Notes: generated by a model not told the origin, from the sequence alone. A stretch of 64,000 bases of DNA from Rugalucina vietnamica (GCA_964017185.1 OZ024874.1:53906856-53970855), one strand, 5' to 3'; counted from the first letter of the stretch, positions 25,243 to 36,275 are shown. Made by a program: numbers and translations.

Positions 25243-25435
25243 ACAGTCCTCTGTGGCACAGCGGATAAGCTAAATGCGCTGTAAAAAAGGAGTCATGAGT
25301 TCGATCCCATGCTTCTCCACTCGTCCGGGTAAGACTTAAAGCCGAGGTCCCACGACGATCTCCCATGACAAACTGATGACAAGGACGTATTGTGACGAGG
25401 CTACAGACTTTGTGACCTTTTTTTTTAAAGTCCAA
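25243..25435 (+). mobile_element. tRNA-derived SINE, plus orientation
   Basis: The head has an A box (tggcacagcggataagc) and a B box (gagttcgatccc) about 40 bp apart, as in a tRNA-type RNA polymerase III promoter. The body then continues to a T-run at about 25,418. It is not a functional tRNA: I cannot fold a proper anticodon arm or acceptor stem. Confidence 0.65.
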
Positions 25436-25504
25436 GGGACCTAGTCTTCAGACCTGACTGTCAGATAAAACCTGAACACAAGGAACCGTTTAAACACCAC
25501 CAAG

Positions 25505-25765
25505 ATGATATTTAAGTTGTTTGTCCGTCGCCAGGTTGAACTAGGCCATGTTAGTTGCAGACTAAGTTGCGGGCATATTCCAATGGATATAATATCTAGA
25601 TCAACAAATTACATAGATCAGCTAGATAAGCCACAATCCGTTTCACTTCATAACCTAGCTCTACTTCCGCGTGGGATCGGCGAACTCATGTGGAGAGTTA
25701 TCAAGGAACACCGACGGAAACATGTTGCTAAGGGGCGAAAAAATGTGAAAATATACGTCAATTGA
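25505..25765 (+). CDS. Unrecognised 86-codon frame inside the TIR element
   Basis: An open frame from ATG to TGA near the right end of the 5.3 kb element. The last third is basic (HRRKHVAKGRK). I recognise no domain. It might be a remnant of the element's own gene, or chance. There is no splice or promoter evidence. Confidence 0.15.
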   Translation: MIFKLFVRRQVELGHVSCRLSCGHIPMDIISRSTNYIDQLDKPQSVSLHNLALLPRGIGELMWRVIKEHRRKHVAKGRKNVKIYVN

Positions 25766-26118
25766 GACATAATATGTCAAACGAAATATATATTTTAACC
25801 GGATGTAGAGCTGTATATCTCGAAGTAGATATTATATTTAAATTCAAATATTTTGTGTTTATATCTAGATTTAGATACGGTATCTAGTTTTAGATACTAT
25901 ATTAAAAAGGAGATATTTTGACAGTATATATCAATTTAGATATAATATGTTAAACGAAATATAGATAAGCCGGATGTAGAGTTATATATCTAGAAGGAGA
26001 TACTATATGTAAATTCAAATATTTTGTGTTTATATCTAGATTTAGATATGATATCTAGTTTTAGATACTATATGAAAAAGGAGATATTATATATCGATTT
26101 AACGGTTGTGCCCTACTG

Positions 26119-26234
26119 TTTATTATCCGTGAAGCAAAAACAAAGGCGCTAATCAGCTTCGCAGTTACTGCGAAGCTGATCTGCGCCTTTGTTTTCGCCT
26201 ATGCAGATTGTTGTTTTTCCCATGCGACGGCTCA
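26119..26234 (+). mobile_element. R2 MITE, right half
   Basis: It holds the complete hairpin, cagcttcgcagtt then actgcgaagctg, and the end catgcgacggctca. It is the continuation of 20,705-20,843. Confidence 0.75.
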
Positions 26235-26404
26235 ATTATTGTAACCAATGATAGCATTGATAAGCAGGTTTAGACTGAGAATACAGTAGTATATTCTAAC
26301 CGGTTGCAGGTAAGCGATTATCCCATGATTGAATTCACTTTTATCTTTTAAATGTTTTGCATTTGAGAACCGTTTTTGTGTTAAAACTAAAATATAATTG
26401 GCGG

Positions 26405-26435
<31 letters not shown>

Positions 26436-26710
26436 CAAGGCAAGGATATATGCAACAAATAAATGATATATCATTAAATATTACAAATAGAAAATCCTAC
26501 TTTTCACTTCAAACTGCAATTATAATGTAATTATTTTAGGCAGTTTTATATGAAAAATAGCTATCCATTACCGAAACATCATTCTTCTAATGATATCAAA
26601 AATGTTTTCAAATTGCATATCTAGTTTTCAGGATAATGCTAAAACAACTATGTACGCAATCAACCAGCCAACATCATCGTTTTGTTTTCTTGTTTTCAAA
26701 TTGCAGAACA

Positions 26711-26870
26711 ATGCAACAAATGGAGCATCACCACCACACGACCAACACGACAGTGGTTATGACCCAGCCTACCCCAGTGGTGGTGGGAAACCCGAAATTG
26801 TTGGGTAGTGTCCACGGGGTTCGGGACTGGAGTAGTGGGCTGTTCAGCTGCTGTGATGACTGTATGGCAA
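26711..26870 (+). CDS. PLAC8 gene 1, coding exon 1
   Basis: 160 bp: ATG four bases after a TTGCAG acceptor, ending ATGGCAA before GTACGT. The upstream in-frame ATG at 26,636 lies in the probable UTR intron, so I chose 26,711. The paralogue's ATG gives a similar N-terminus. Confidence 0.85.
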
Positions 26871-29800
26871 GTACGTCAAAACATGAATAAACATGCTTTC
26901 TAAGCGTTGATGGCAAATTACGAAAACTTGCTCATGAGATTTTTTTCAGCTGAAAATTTCATAGGAAAAACAATGATATTTTCAATATTTTTGTTCAAAA
27001 GATTGATTGTGGGTACACGTTAGAACCTCCATGGCGAGGCCTTCCTACAAGAAGTACCCACAATCTATGTTTTGGATAAAAAATAAGGAAAATAAACATA
27101 CCCGTGTACACCCCAGTTTTACTATATAACAATGGTGTTCAAGGGGCATTCATTTCACGGATTTGTTTCCCTATGTGTATTATCAGCATTTTGAATGCAT
27201 TTTATCACTAGTCAAAAGCAATTATTCGCGTTTATCCCGACACATCATTAAGTTGATAAGAATAAAGCCTAGGTTACGTTTGCCCCGATCATCGTACGAT
27301 TTTTCGGTCTGCGATTTTCTCTACGATTTTTAGACATCGTAGGAGATCGTGGGCTACGACGTATGTGTTAACAATTCATACGGGCATCGTACGATTTTTT
27401 GATCTGCCATTTGTCGACGTTCTCTTACAAAAACGCAAGGCGATCGTACGGCAGTCGTATGTCTCCGCAGATAGTACGTAGATCCCGTGCGTTGTCCGTA
27501 CGGAGTCCCTATACGTTTTGATACAAAACGCAAGGAGACCGCACGGTAGTCGTAGGGTCTCCGCAGACTGTTAGTGGATATCGTACGGAGTCCCTTGGAC
27601 TTCTGACTGATGCCTTGGTTACATTTGCCCTACGATTAGCTTGCGATGATCGTACGATGCCATTTTTTTGCATTTTCGTGCGGCCTCCGCAGGGTGACTT
27701 TACGATGTCCCTACGATTCTACGACCCTACGATCTCCGTAGCCTCTACGATCTTGTAATAGTCTGCACTATTACAAATTTTAAAATCGTAAGACCGTAGA
27801 CCGTAGACACGTCGTAGGGCATCATACGGGCACCGTACGGATACCCTGCGATAATCGAGCGGTCACCGCACGATTTTTTTTATGATAATTTGGGAACAAA
27901 AATCGTACAGTGATCGTAGGGAGGCCGCAAGAGGTCATGCCTAGTAGGTTACATTTGCCCCGATCATTGTACGATTTTTCGGTTCGCGATTTCCCTACGA
28001 TTTTTTAAAAATTGAATGTGATCATGGGCTACGACGTAGGTGTTTACAATTCATACGGGCATCGTTCGATTTCTTGTTTTAGCTTTCTTCGATGTCCTGA
28101 GTCGGAACTGTTTGTAGATCGTAGGGAAATCAAAGGGTCTCCGCACACTTTAAGTTGAAATCGTACGGAGCCCGTGTGATGGCCGTGAGGAGTCCTTACG
28201 TTTTCTTGTGGTCTCCCTACGATAGCCGTACTATGTTAGGTGTCCGTACGATTTTAATAAACTTGTGATATAACCGTACGGATGCCGCACGATCACCCTA
28301 AAGGTCTACGATTATCTTATTAATTTAGTCCCCAAATTATCATAAAAGCGTGCGGTGACCGCACGATCATCGCAGGGTTTCCGTAAGGCGCCCGTACGAT
28401 GATGCTACCTACGACGTGTCTACGGGCTACGGTCTTACGATTTTTAAAATTTGTAAAAGTGCAGACTACTACAAAATCGTAGAGGCTACGGAGATCGTAG
28501 GAAGCCGTAGGAAGTCGTAGGAAGCCGTAGAATCGTAGGGGCATCGTAGGGTTACCCTGCGGAGACCGCACGAAAATGCAAAAAATGGCATCGTGCGATC
28601 ATCGCAAGTTAATCGTAGGGCAAATGTAACCTAGGCTTAAGGAAGTAAAATAGTTCAACGCATGTAAGATCGATTTTTTAGCACTGTTTGATGTTACATA
28701 TAAGCCGCCTCGTGGGAAAACCAACAATGTGGTTTCCGACCAGGTCCGACACAAACCGGGCTGCACAGTAGCAGAAAAAGGCTAGACGCTTGAAATTTTA
28801 TCTATATGTAGAAGAGTAATTGTACTATCCGTGTGGCGAAAACAAAGGCGCTGATCAGCTGTGCAGTTACTGCACAGCTGATCTGCGTCTTTGTTTTCGC
28901 ATATGCAAATTGTTGCTTTTCTCATGCGAAGGCTCATATATTTTTGATCACCTTGGAGCAATTTTGGACATCATCATACTATAATTTGAGCAATGTTTGT
29001 CTGTTTGTTTGTTTGTTTGTTTGTTTGTTCCCCTACTCCTCCCAGGTCCTTGGGCCGATCTTCACTAAACTTGGAGGGAAGGTGGTGGGCGGCCCCGGTT
29101 ATTAGCTTGAGGGGTTCATTTTTTGAAAGGTCAAGGTCATCGAGGTCAAAGGTCATTTTTTCTTTTCTGTTTTGTTCCCCTACTTCAATTTTTTTTCTGT
29201 TTTGTTCCCCTACTTCTCCCAGGTCTTTGGGCCGATCTTCACCAAACTTGGTGGGAAGGTTGAGGGCAGCCCCGGATATTTTTTTAAAGGTAAAGGTCAA
29301 AGGTCAAATTTGTTTTTTTTTTCTGTTTGTTCCCCTACTTCTCCCAGGTCCTTGGGCCAATCCTCACAAAACTTGGTGGGAAGGTTGAGGGCGGCCCCAG
29401 ATATTAGTTCAAGGGGTTCATTTTTTAAAGGTCAAGGTCATCGAGGTCAAAGGTCAAATTTCTGTATCTCGGCAGTCCTTGGTCCGATTTGCATGAAACT
29501 TGGTGAGTATATACAGGTTGATCCCTGATTAAGATTTATGGGTACAATTGGGTCAAAGGTCATCGAGGTCAAAGGTCAAATTTATGGGGTTTTTCTGTTT
29601 GTTCCTCCCATGTCCTTGGGCCGATCTTCACCAAACTTGGTGGGTACTTGGTGGGAGGTTGAGGGCGGCCCCGGATATTAGCTCGAGGGGTTCATTTTTA
29701 AAGGTCAATGTCATCGAGGTCAAAGGTCAAATTTCTGTATCTCAGCAGTACTTGGTCCAATTTGCATGAAACTTGGTGAGTGTATACAGGTTGATCCCTG

Positions 29801-32800
29801 ATTAAGATTTATGGGTCCAATTGTGTCAAAGGTCATCGAGGTCAAAGGTCAAATTTATGTTTTTTTTTTTTCTATTTGTTCCTCCCAGGTCCTCGGGCCG
29901 ATCCTCACCAAACTTGGAGGGAAGGTTGAGGGCGGCCCCGGATATTAGCTCGAGGGGTTCATTTTTAAAGGTCAAAGTCATCGAGGTCAAAGGTCAAATT
30001 TCTGTATCTCGGCAGTCCTTGGTCCGATTTGCATGAAACTTGGTGAGTGTATACAGGTTGATCCCTCATTAAGATTTATGGGTCAAATTGGGTCAAAGGT
30101 CATCGAGGTCAAAGGTCAAATTTATGTTTTTTTTCTGTTTGTTCTTCCCATGTCCTGGGGCCGATCTTCACCAAACTTGGAGAGAAGGTGGAGGGCGGCC
30201 CCGGATATTAGCTTGAGGGGTTCATTTTTTGAAAGGTCAAGGTCATCGAGGTAAAAGGTCAAATTTATGTGTGGTTTTTTTTTCTGTTTGTCTCCCTACT
30301 TCTCCCAAGTCCTTGGGCCGATCTTCACCAGACTTGGTGGAAATGTGGAAGGCGGCCCCGGATATTAGCTCGAGGGGTTCATTTTTAAAGGTCAAGGTCA
30401 TCGAGGTCAAAGGTCAAATTTCTGTATCTCGGCTGTCCTTCGTCTGATTTGGATGAAACTTGGTGAGTGTATACAGGTTGATCCCTAATGTGTCTTATTT
30501 GTCTTCATCGCCGCAATCATCTTACTGCTACGTCGAGACGGGTAAAATTTACTAGTTTCTTTAATTTAAATGACGAGAACAGTGTCTTAGGCACATGATG
30601 CGATGAATTAAAAAACGTCATCCTTAAAAGAGGCTTCTGAAACAACCAAGAAATACAGAAAGGGTGTGAATGAAAAACTCTCAACCATTGAACACAATGC
30701 AAACAGCTGATTTTTGTTAAGTCCATCAGGCCCATCCTTTTTACCCCTTCATTAAGAACGTTGTTGATCATGTGACAAGTGAGACTGGGCTTTTTCGGTT
30801 CAAACTTGACCTGCCAACGCGGCGTCAAGTGGTCGAAATTGTCTTAATTTCGGGTAACTGGGTTTCCATTGGTTTTTATAAAAACAAAACAAGACAAACG
30901 AAGCATAATGTAGCCAATACCGTGGCCAATTACACTTGAAAGTTTCAGAGCCATAACGCATCATGTTAGTGAGATAACGCTGACGTTAAACTCGTTATTT
31001 AAGCTCACGTTATGAGGCCAAGATAGGGAATTTTGCAAACTCTCTTTATTTAACATATCGGTATACATCAGACATTTAAACTCATTTCCGGTTTTCGGGA
31101 AATTCCATTTAGAAGCGTAACTGTAAGACGATAATGTAGGAGCAAAAGAAAAAACGTCGAATTCAAAAACTAACGATCTTTATTTCTTGGCGATAAAATT
31201 TTGTTTCCAAACGTTTTAAATGTTTTTCTCTGTTTTGGTGACTCAACAGTTGCTTGAGCATGATTTTGGTTTCCCACTTTAAGCAGACCTGCAAGTTTTG
31301 ATCATGTGTCTGAAATTGTAACCGGTTACGTCAGTATATCGCCATAAGGTTTGATTTTTTCGAATTTTTCCGCTTGCAGGTTACCACTTACGCCCATATA
31401 CCAAAATAGGACTTTTATTCATTGTGCAGAAACTGGCGAATGCAGTTACTAAAATTGCTAATTTTAATTTGCATAGTATATTTAAAACTGTGACCGTATC
31501 GGTTGACCTCACTTGATAAAGTTTTGTAAGCAATAAAGGGGGCACCTATACACATGTACGTTGTAAACCTTTCTAGTGCCATGTGAAGTAAGCATTGTCT
31601 AGTTTACCATTATTACACAGTCATGTAAACTTAAATCGCATCGTTGAAAACGTACCCATTTGAAAAAGTCCCCGATCAACAAATGCAATGCATCAATCTG
31701 TTGTTGATTTGTTGTCGAAGCAAAGAAAACCTTTGCTTTGTTATTATGATTTTATTCCCAAGCTTGTAAGACATGTTGTTGTCTGGAATGTGTGCTGTGT
31801 GAGCTATCAACAAGAACAGGCGAGTGTTGTCTAATGCCATGGTGTGTCCCTGGGGGTCTAATTGCTCTTCGAACAAGTATCAGAAGACTTGGAGGAATAT
31901 CCGTAAGTTAACCCTTTGATCATTATTAAGAGACACCTTCAGTGAGTGGGGAATAGGTTTATTACGCCATCTTCCCTGAAACAATGGCCGCCATTTGCTC
32001 GTTAGTTCTCATCACCTTTCTAAAAGTATTGTAACTCTGTGCTATAAACATATATGCAAATTTCTAATAACTTGAAACTTTTTAAAGCGAGTAGGTGTAG
32101 AGAATAGAGCGCAGTAAACAACCCCTGGTGGATGAGCATGCTTCTCCACTGACGGGGTTTGGTGTGGCTTAGTTCAGCTACACGTTATATTGGTGGCAGC
32201 AATGGGATAATGACAAGCAGCATCCAGGCCAAGACTCGGGTCGAGTCTTCTCGGTGTGGGGAGTAATGTAATGGTGTGCTATATTTCTAACTCGAATCTT
32301 TGTGAAGTGAGAAAGTGTAGAAGCCAGAAATCCACCCTTAATGGGCGGGCATGCTTTTCCACCGACGTGATTAAGCTGTTTCGATGCTCGGCTCACATTA
32401 TATAGTATTTTGTTCATGTTCACCGATATCCTCCATAAAACGAAAGAAAGATAAAAATATAAGAATAGAAGAAGACAAAATCCCCCCCCCCCCTTCACAC
32501 ACATACTACCCCGAAAAATAACACTGTCTAGTGCTTCCCAGCTGGCTTGAAAAAAATCGTCCTCCTTTCCGCCTGAAACCTCCAGCAGAGCCTTAGTCAT
32601 TGCGAGATATTAACGTCGATGACGTCTTGTTGTTACATCGATGGGTGATGTTATGGCGTAATTATGACGTTATGTACCTGCTGTGAATGTCGTAAGTGGA
32701 CAATCTGTAATGCTTCATCCTAGTGTTTTGAAAACCATGTTAATTCATTCGCCGCGTTCTGCAGCGTCACATCTGGGGCTATACTGTTTGCCTATGTCCC

Positions 32801-34833
32801 ACAAAAGAGACGCCAGGCTTAAATGAGTTAAAGACTCTTGTACATTTCATTTTGCAACTGGTAATATTTACATTTTTATTGCAGTCGCCCTAGATGAAAG
32901 TTTCTTTCTTGATGTTCTTCATTTCCCAATGAAAAACATTAAGTCACGTGATCTAGAGGCCACGCCTATGGGCGGGGCGACGTCAAAACCCATCCAGTGA
33001 CGTTGTTTGTTTACTCTTGTTATCGCGACTTTGGTCGCGTATCGCCATGACCTTAGGCGCGAAAATTTGACGTTTTGGCTGTACCAAAATTACGTTAAGT
33101 CGGATTTAATGTCAAATAACATGAAAATGAACGGTGATATGCGCAATTAAAAATCTGAACCTTGGTTGATAATATAAAATGTGAATATAAGTATTGAAAT
33201 TCAGATTTTAGCTTTCACTGGATGATGAAAATGATTAGCTGTTTTAATGTCTCCGAGAAGCCCTTCGGGCTTCACAGACATTAAAACAGCCTAATGTTTT
33301 TCATCATCCAGTGAAAGCTAAAATCTGAATTTCAATCCTTAAGTGAATTACCCATTGTGCAAAATTAACTCAAGCCCTTAATTACCCATTGTGCAAAATT
33401 AACTCGAGCCCTTAATATTTACCCAAACCCGCTTCAGACATTCTAAAGCCATCATGGACTTGTTGAGCAATAACTGGACAATACAACTGAAAAATCTTTG
33501 TACAATGCGTACATTCCAAAGCTAATTGACTTTCCAACATCACAGCTGAGAAACACGTTGTACGGCATGGGTGACGCACAGTGCAATTCTGGCTGAATGA
33601 CTCTACTGTTTGATAAATAGGTGCAGTCAATGCAGAAACTGAACATTAGCCAGATTATTTCGTTTTCGCAAACACTTAAGATAAATGATAGTACTTCCAT
33701 CACAATAACATTGAAGTGTTTGCGAAAACGAAATAATCGTGGCTTCTAATGTTACTTTCTTTCAATAAATGTTCAATATCTGGATTGACTGCATCTATTT
33801 ATCGGTCAGTAGAGTAAACGTTTTAGGAGAAAACTCGAAAATCTAGCCTCCGCGCAGTATGTGTCACCGATCATTGATACCACGTAATTTTCAGTAGTGA
33901 ACATGTAACATCTACATGTACATCAACTCATACAGGCCTGGCGTCATGTTTATCGGACATAGGCAAACAGTATAGTCCCAAAGAACGCGGCGTCCCATCT
34001 TGGGCTATACTGTAGAGCAATTCCATCGAAAACTGGAAAAAAAAATCAAAACTGGAATAAATATGTCCCCAATTGCTAATTAAGGTCTAGGGAGTTTAAG
34101 TCCTGGTTTCGGCCTCAGGTGTTGGTGAAAAATTGAATTTTGCAATTGTGATCGGAAAAGTATTGCAAAAAATGTATATGTCCCCGCTTTCAAAACACAG
34201 TACAAGTTTTTCATTCAAATAGCAATCGCTGCCATGGCAACGCTCTGAAAATATAAAATATAGCTTTTTGCACTTTTTAGGTCAATTTTTCACTATAAAA
34301 CGTTATATTCAACTACCGGCCCATGCGGCAGACACTTTCTTAATATGAAAGAAAGTGAAGTATTATCCACTCAAGCTGTATGCAAAGTATCATTTTGTTT
34401 GTCGCGTGGGCCGGTAGTCAAAAATTAAGAATTGTGTTCAGAATTGGCCAACAATTAGCCAAAAAGTGCAAAATATGCTCTATCTATAGTTCTTCTGTGT
34501 GTAACCATGGCAACACTTGTAGGGTGAATGAAAAATTTGTTCTGGATTCTATTAGAGGAGACATGTGGCTGCTTTTAAGAATACTTTTCTTGTCTAAATT
34601 CCAAAAAAATATTTTTTTACCAAAATCTGAGGCCAAAAACAGGCCTTAAACACCCTAGGCCTTTGTCGTCAACTTTGCTATATCAGGGGAATTTTTTTTA
34701 TCACAAACGTAACTGTAACATTTTTTTTATTTCATTTCAGGGGTCTATTTGCAAGGACTACATGGTGATGTCGTGTTGCTTCTCGTTTGCGATATGTCAG
34801 ATGCTCCGAGAGCTTGATGACATGGGTCTATGA
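26711..34833 (+). CDS. PLAC8/cornifelin family protein, gene 1 (three exons)
   Basis: A spliced gene for a 130-residue cysteine-rich protein. Exons are 26,711-26,870, 31,763-31,902 and 34,741-34,833. Introns are phase 1 (GTACGT donor, AAG acceptor) and phase 0 (GTAAGT donor, TTTCAG acceptor). The N-terminus (1-30) has a HHHH run and VVMTQPTP; residues 39-53 read DWSSGLFSCCDDCMA, the start of the PLAC8 domain. Exon 2 has the Cys cluster CKTCCCLECVLC, then MPWCVPGG and ALRTSIRRLGG; exon 3 has GSIC, CCFSFAICQ and RELDDMGL. PLAC8 proteins are small and cysteine-rich, with hydrophobic segments, and roles vary by lineage; the molecular role here is unknown. A TTGCAG acceptor just before the ATG suggests a 5' UTR exon upstream. 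Introns hold the CGTACG element, the AGGTCA array and palindromes. Confidence 0.9.
26918..27178 (-). repeat. R1 repeat in intron 1 of PLAC8 gene 1
   Basis: It starts acgaaaacttgctcatgag, 47 bp after the exon 1 donor. The central palindrome is damaged (gaacctccatggcgagg). Confidence 0.65.
27266..28640. mobile_element. CGTACG-rich foldback element cluster
   Basis: The termini are gcctaggttacgtttgcccc at the left and gggcaaatgtaacctaggc at the right. Internally there are two direct left-half copies (27,266-27,605 and 27,947-28,300) and two inverted right-half copies (27,608-27,905 and 28,330-28,640), an A-B-A'-inverted B' order. The sequence is built from short words such as cgtacgat, cgtaggg and ccgcacgat. 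No coding potential. It lies in intron 1 of PLAC8 gene 1. Confidence 0.75.
28702..28936 (+). mobile_element. R2 MITE, full copy with variant hairpin
   Basis: Full length, gccgcctcgtgggaaaacc to catgcgaaggctca. The hairpin reads cagctgtgcagtt then actgcacagctg, differing from the common ttcgcag/ctgcgaa type in both arms. Confidence 0.85.
29000..30490 (+). repeat. Tandem repeat with AGGTCAAAGGTCA motifs
   Basis: About seven copies of a block starting ctcccaggtccttgggc, with cttcaccaaacttgg, ggcggccccggatatta and aggtcaaggtcatcgaggt. Four also carry a second block with ctgtatctcggcagtc and gtatacaggttgatccct. The word gaggtcaaaggtca, a direct repeat of two AGGTCA half-sites spaced by one base, occurs about nine times. 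Several long plus-strand ORFs are periodic products of the repeat and not genes. It lies in intron 1 of PLAC8 gene 1. Confidence 0.9.
30500..31750. other. Intronic sequence, nothing recognised
   Basis: Intron 1 sequence between the tandem repeat and exon 2. I see no repeat landmark or exon in it. The 30,517-30,828 minus frame has no recognisable domain. Confidence 0.4.
31763..31902 (+). CDS. PLAC8 gene 1, coding exon 2
   Basis: 140 bp, entering in phase 1 and ending in phase 0 before GTAAGT. It encodes CKTCCCLECVLC, ELSTRTGECC, MPWCVPGG and the Arg-rich end. The acceptor is CCCAAG, and the paralogue also has an AAG acceptor. Confidence 0.9.
32735..32832 (+). repeat. R7 hairpin repeat
   Basis: It contains gccgcgttctgcagcgtcac, atctggggctatactg and ggcttaaatgagtt. 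Other copies are at 33,925, 36,893 and 56,935. Confidence 0.6.
33193..33336. repeat. Near-perfect 144-bp palindrome
   Basis: The outer 39-base arms (attgaaattcagatttta... and its inverse) are identical, and the inner arms differ at only a few positions. The tip is gaagcccttcgggcttc. It lies in intron 2 of PLAC8 gene 1 and is probably a young foldback MITE. Confidence 0.85.
33346..33420 (+). repeat. Short direct duplication
   Basis: The word ttacccattgtgcaaaatt followed by aactc(a/g)agcccttaa occurs twice in tandem, with a period of about 36 bp. Confidence 0.8.
33605..33812. repeat. Inverted repeat with perfect inner arms
   Basis: Inner arms gattatttcgttttcgcaaa (33,654-33,678) and the inverse at 33,713-33,737 are identical over 25 bases. 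Outer arms around ataaataggtgcagtcaatg and cagtagagt continue the symmetry with mismatches. It is another foldback element in intron 2. Confidence 0.7.
33925..34018 (-). repeat. R7 hairpin repeat
   Basis: It contains aggcctggcgtc, cataggcaaacagtatag and gaacgcggcgtcccatc. Opposite orientation to the copy at 32,735. Confidence 0.6.
34060..34680. mobile_element. Foldback element, about 620 bp
   Basis: Left and right halves pair: aaggtctagggagtttaag with the inverse of cttaaacaccctaggcctt; cggcctcaggtgttgg with ctgaggcc; tttttgcactttt with aaaaagtgcaaa; actaccggcccatgcg with cgcgtgggccggtagt. The 34,380-34,649 frame runs across the right arm and is not a gene. It lies in intron 2 of PLAC8 gene 1. 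Confidence 0.65.
34741..34833 (+). CDS. PLAC8 gene 1, coding exon 3
   Basis: 93 bp following a strong T-rich TTTCAG acceptor, ending in TGA. It encodes GSIC, then CCFSFAICQMLRELDDMGL. A (TGCG)-type microsatellite follows in the 3' flank at about 34,866. Confidence 0.9.
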   Translation, partial: GSICKDYMVMSCCFSFAICQMLRELDDMGL

Positions 34834-36035
34834 TTTTGACACTATGTGATAAACTATATAGCAATGTGTGCGTGCGTGCGTGTGTGGTTGTGTTGACTGA
34901 TATATGACAAAATAATGTGCATGTGAATACCATAATCAGAATAAGGACTAACCACGATGCAATGAAAAAAGACTGACTAAGCATTTCTTGCGTGTAGAGC
35001 AATTATTTTGTTACTTTTCATATTTTGACTGTCTTTACGAGTATCTATAGATTACTCGTACATTACGCCCACCACTATTCTGTGATGATTCATGTAGAAT
35101 ATGATTCAAAGTGGGGCGATTCCGCTCACATACAGAACCAGTCTTAAAACGGGAAATAACCTAGACAAACTTTTTTGATAAAAATTGAGATGCACTATTC
35201 TGTTTTTAGACACTTTGTCCAAGTTTGGACCATAGGATGTTATTTAAGACTAACTTGTAGGGTGCGGCCAAGAAAAGTGAGTTCACCTTTGATTGTTTAC
35301 CTCTGTGAGAACTAAAGAGTTCTTAATGACTTTGAACTTTTCTACTTATCTTAATTTTAACCCTTTATGTCTTGAGTTGAGAATGGACACAGAGCGTTTT
35401 TCGTGTGTTTTTAGGTGCACCTCACAGTGTTGAGATGTGGTCTGCAGACTTTAGGATGACAACTTTACTCCACGATACGATCTAGAATAACTTTTAGTGG
35501 AGTGCAGTCCACAATGTAGCTCTTGTAGGTGCGTCCGCAGATCAGTCCGGTAGCTCCATAATATGTCCGAGGGCTTTAAGGCTTTGGCTTACTGTATATG
35601 TATATGTGCATGAGGTGCCGTTCAACTATTAAATCAGTATTTTTGATATCAAAAACAATTGACATCATATGAACAAAATCTGAAAATGGATATTTTATTA
35701 ATAATCTATACAGGAAGATATTGCTTTTGTTATTCTTACGGTACCAAATTACATTATAACTCTAGATTTACCTACTTTTTCCAGTTTACCTTCAACAAAA
35801 GTACAATTATGTTATTTATAGAATTCCTCGAAATTGGGGTAATACTTTCAGTATTGGAAAAGTAAAATGATACGCTATTCCAATAATCAAACAATAACAT
35901 GTCAGAGGCAAACCTAACAATGTATGACACAGACCATTTCAGGGACAGTTTCTCTAATCAAACGTATTACAAGTTATACGATTAAAAACCATCTGAATGT
36001 GATTTATCTCATGATAATTATAATCCAACCTTCCA
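34834..36035. other. Unassigned flank 3' of PLAC8 gene 1
   Basis: It contains the 3' UTR of PLAC8 gene 1 and about 1.1 kb of DNA in which I recognise neither exons nor repeats. Confidence 0.4.
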
Positions 36036-36041
36036 TACACA

Positions 36042-36241
36042 CATCAGGAAAACATGTCCGTGTAATATATACCCCCTTATACCCCACTTTTATATAGCAA
36101 AACTGGGGTATGCTGGGGTGTACCTATTTTTCTTATTTTTGCTCCAAAACATAGATTGCGGGAACTCGTTACAACCGCCTCGCCGAGGCGGTTCTAACGT
36201 GTACCCACATTCTATGTTTTGAGCAAAAATAAGAAAAATAC

Positions 36242-36275
<34 letters not shown>

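Larger units (their letters stand above)
20844..26118. mobile_element. 5,275-bp TIR element, TTTAT target duplication
   Basis: The ends are cagtagggcacaaccgttaa and its inverse ttaacggttgtgccctactg, continuing into atcgatata. The 5-bp word tttat is present on both sides (20,839-20,843 and 26,119-26,123) and the insertion splits an R2 MITE. Both subterminal regions are packed with gatata words. The CAGTAGGG end resembles hAT-type termini, but hAT elements usually make 8-bp duplications, so class is uncertain. The interior is filled with a SINE, R5, R4, R3 and other repeats; no intact transposase is visible. Confidence 0.75.

Noticed and set aside
25243-25330. Functional tRNA gene
   Set aside because: A and B boxes are present, but the arms do not fold to a proper cloverleaf and the sequence continues as a SINE body.
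28974-30447. Several ORFs of 70-130 codons on both strands
   Set aside because: They arise from the period of the AGGTCA tandem repeat; the same peptide recurs in each unit, and there are no start context or splice signals.
32178-32600. 140-codon minus frame
   Set aside because: Intronic in PLAC8 gene 1, with a poly-G run translated as GGGG and no recognisable domain.
34745-35002. 85-codon minus frame
   Set aside because: Its C-terminal end is antisense to PLAC8 gene 1 exon 3, and it otherwise reads through a TGCG microsatellite.
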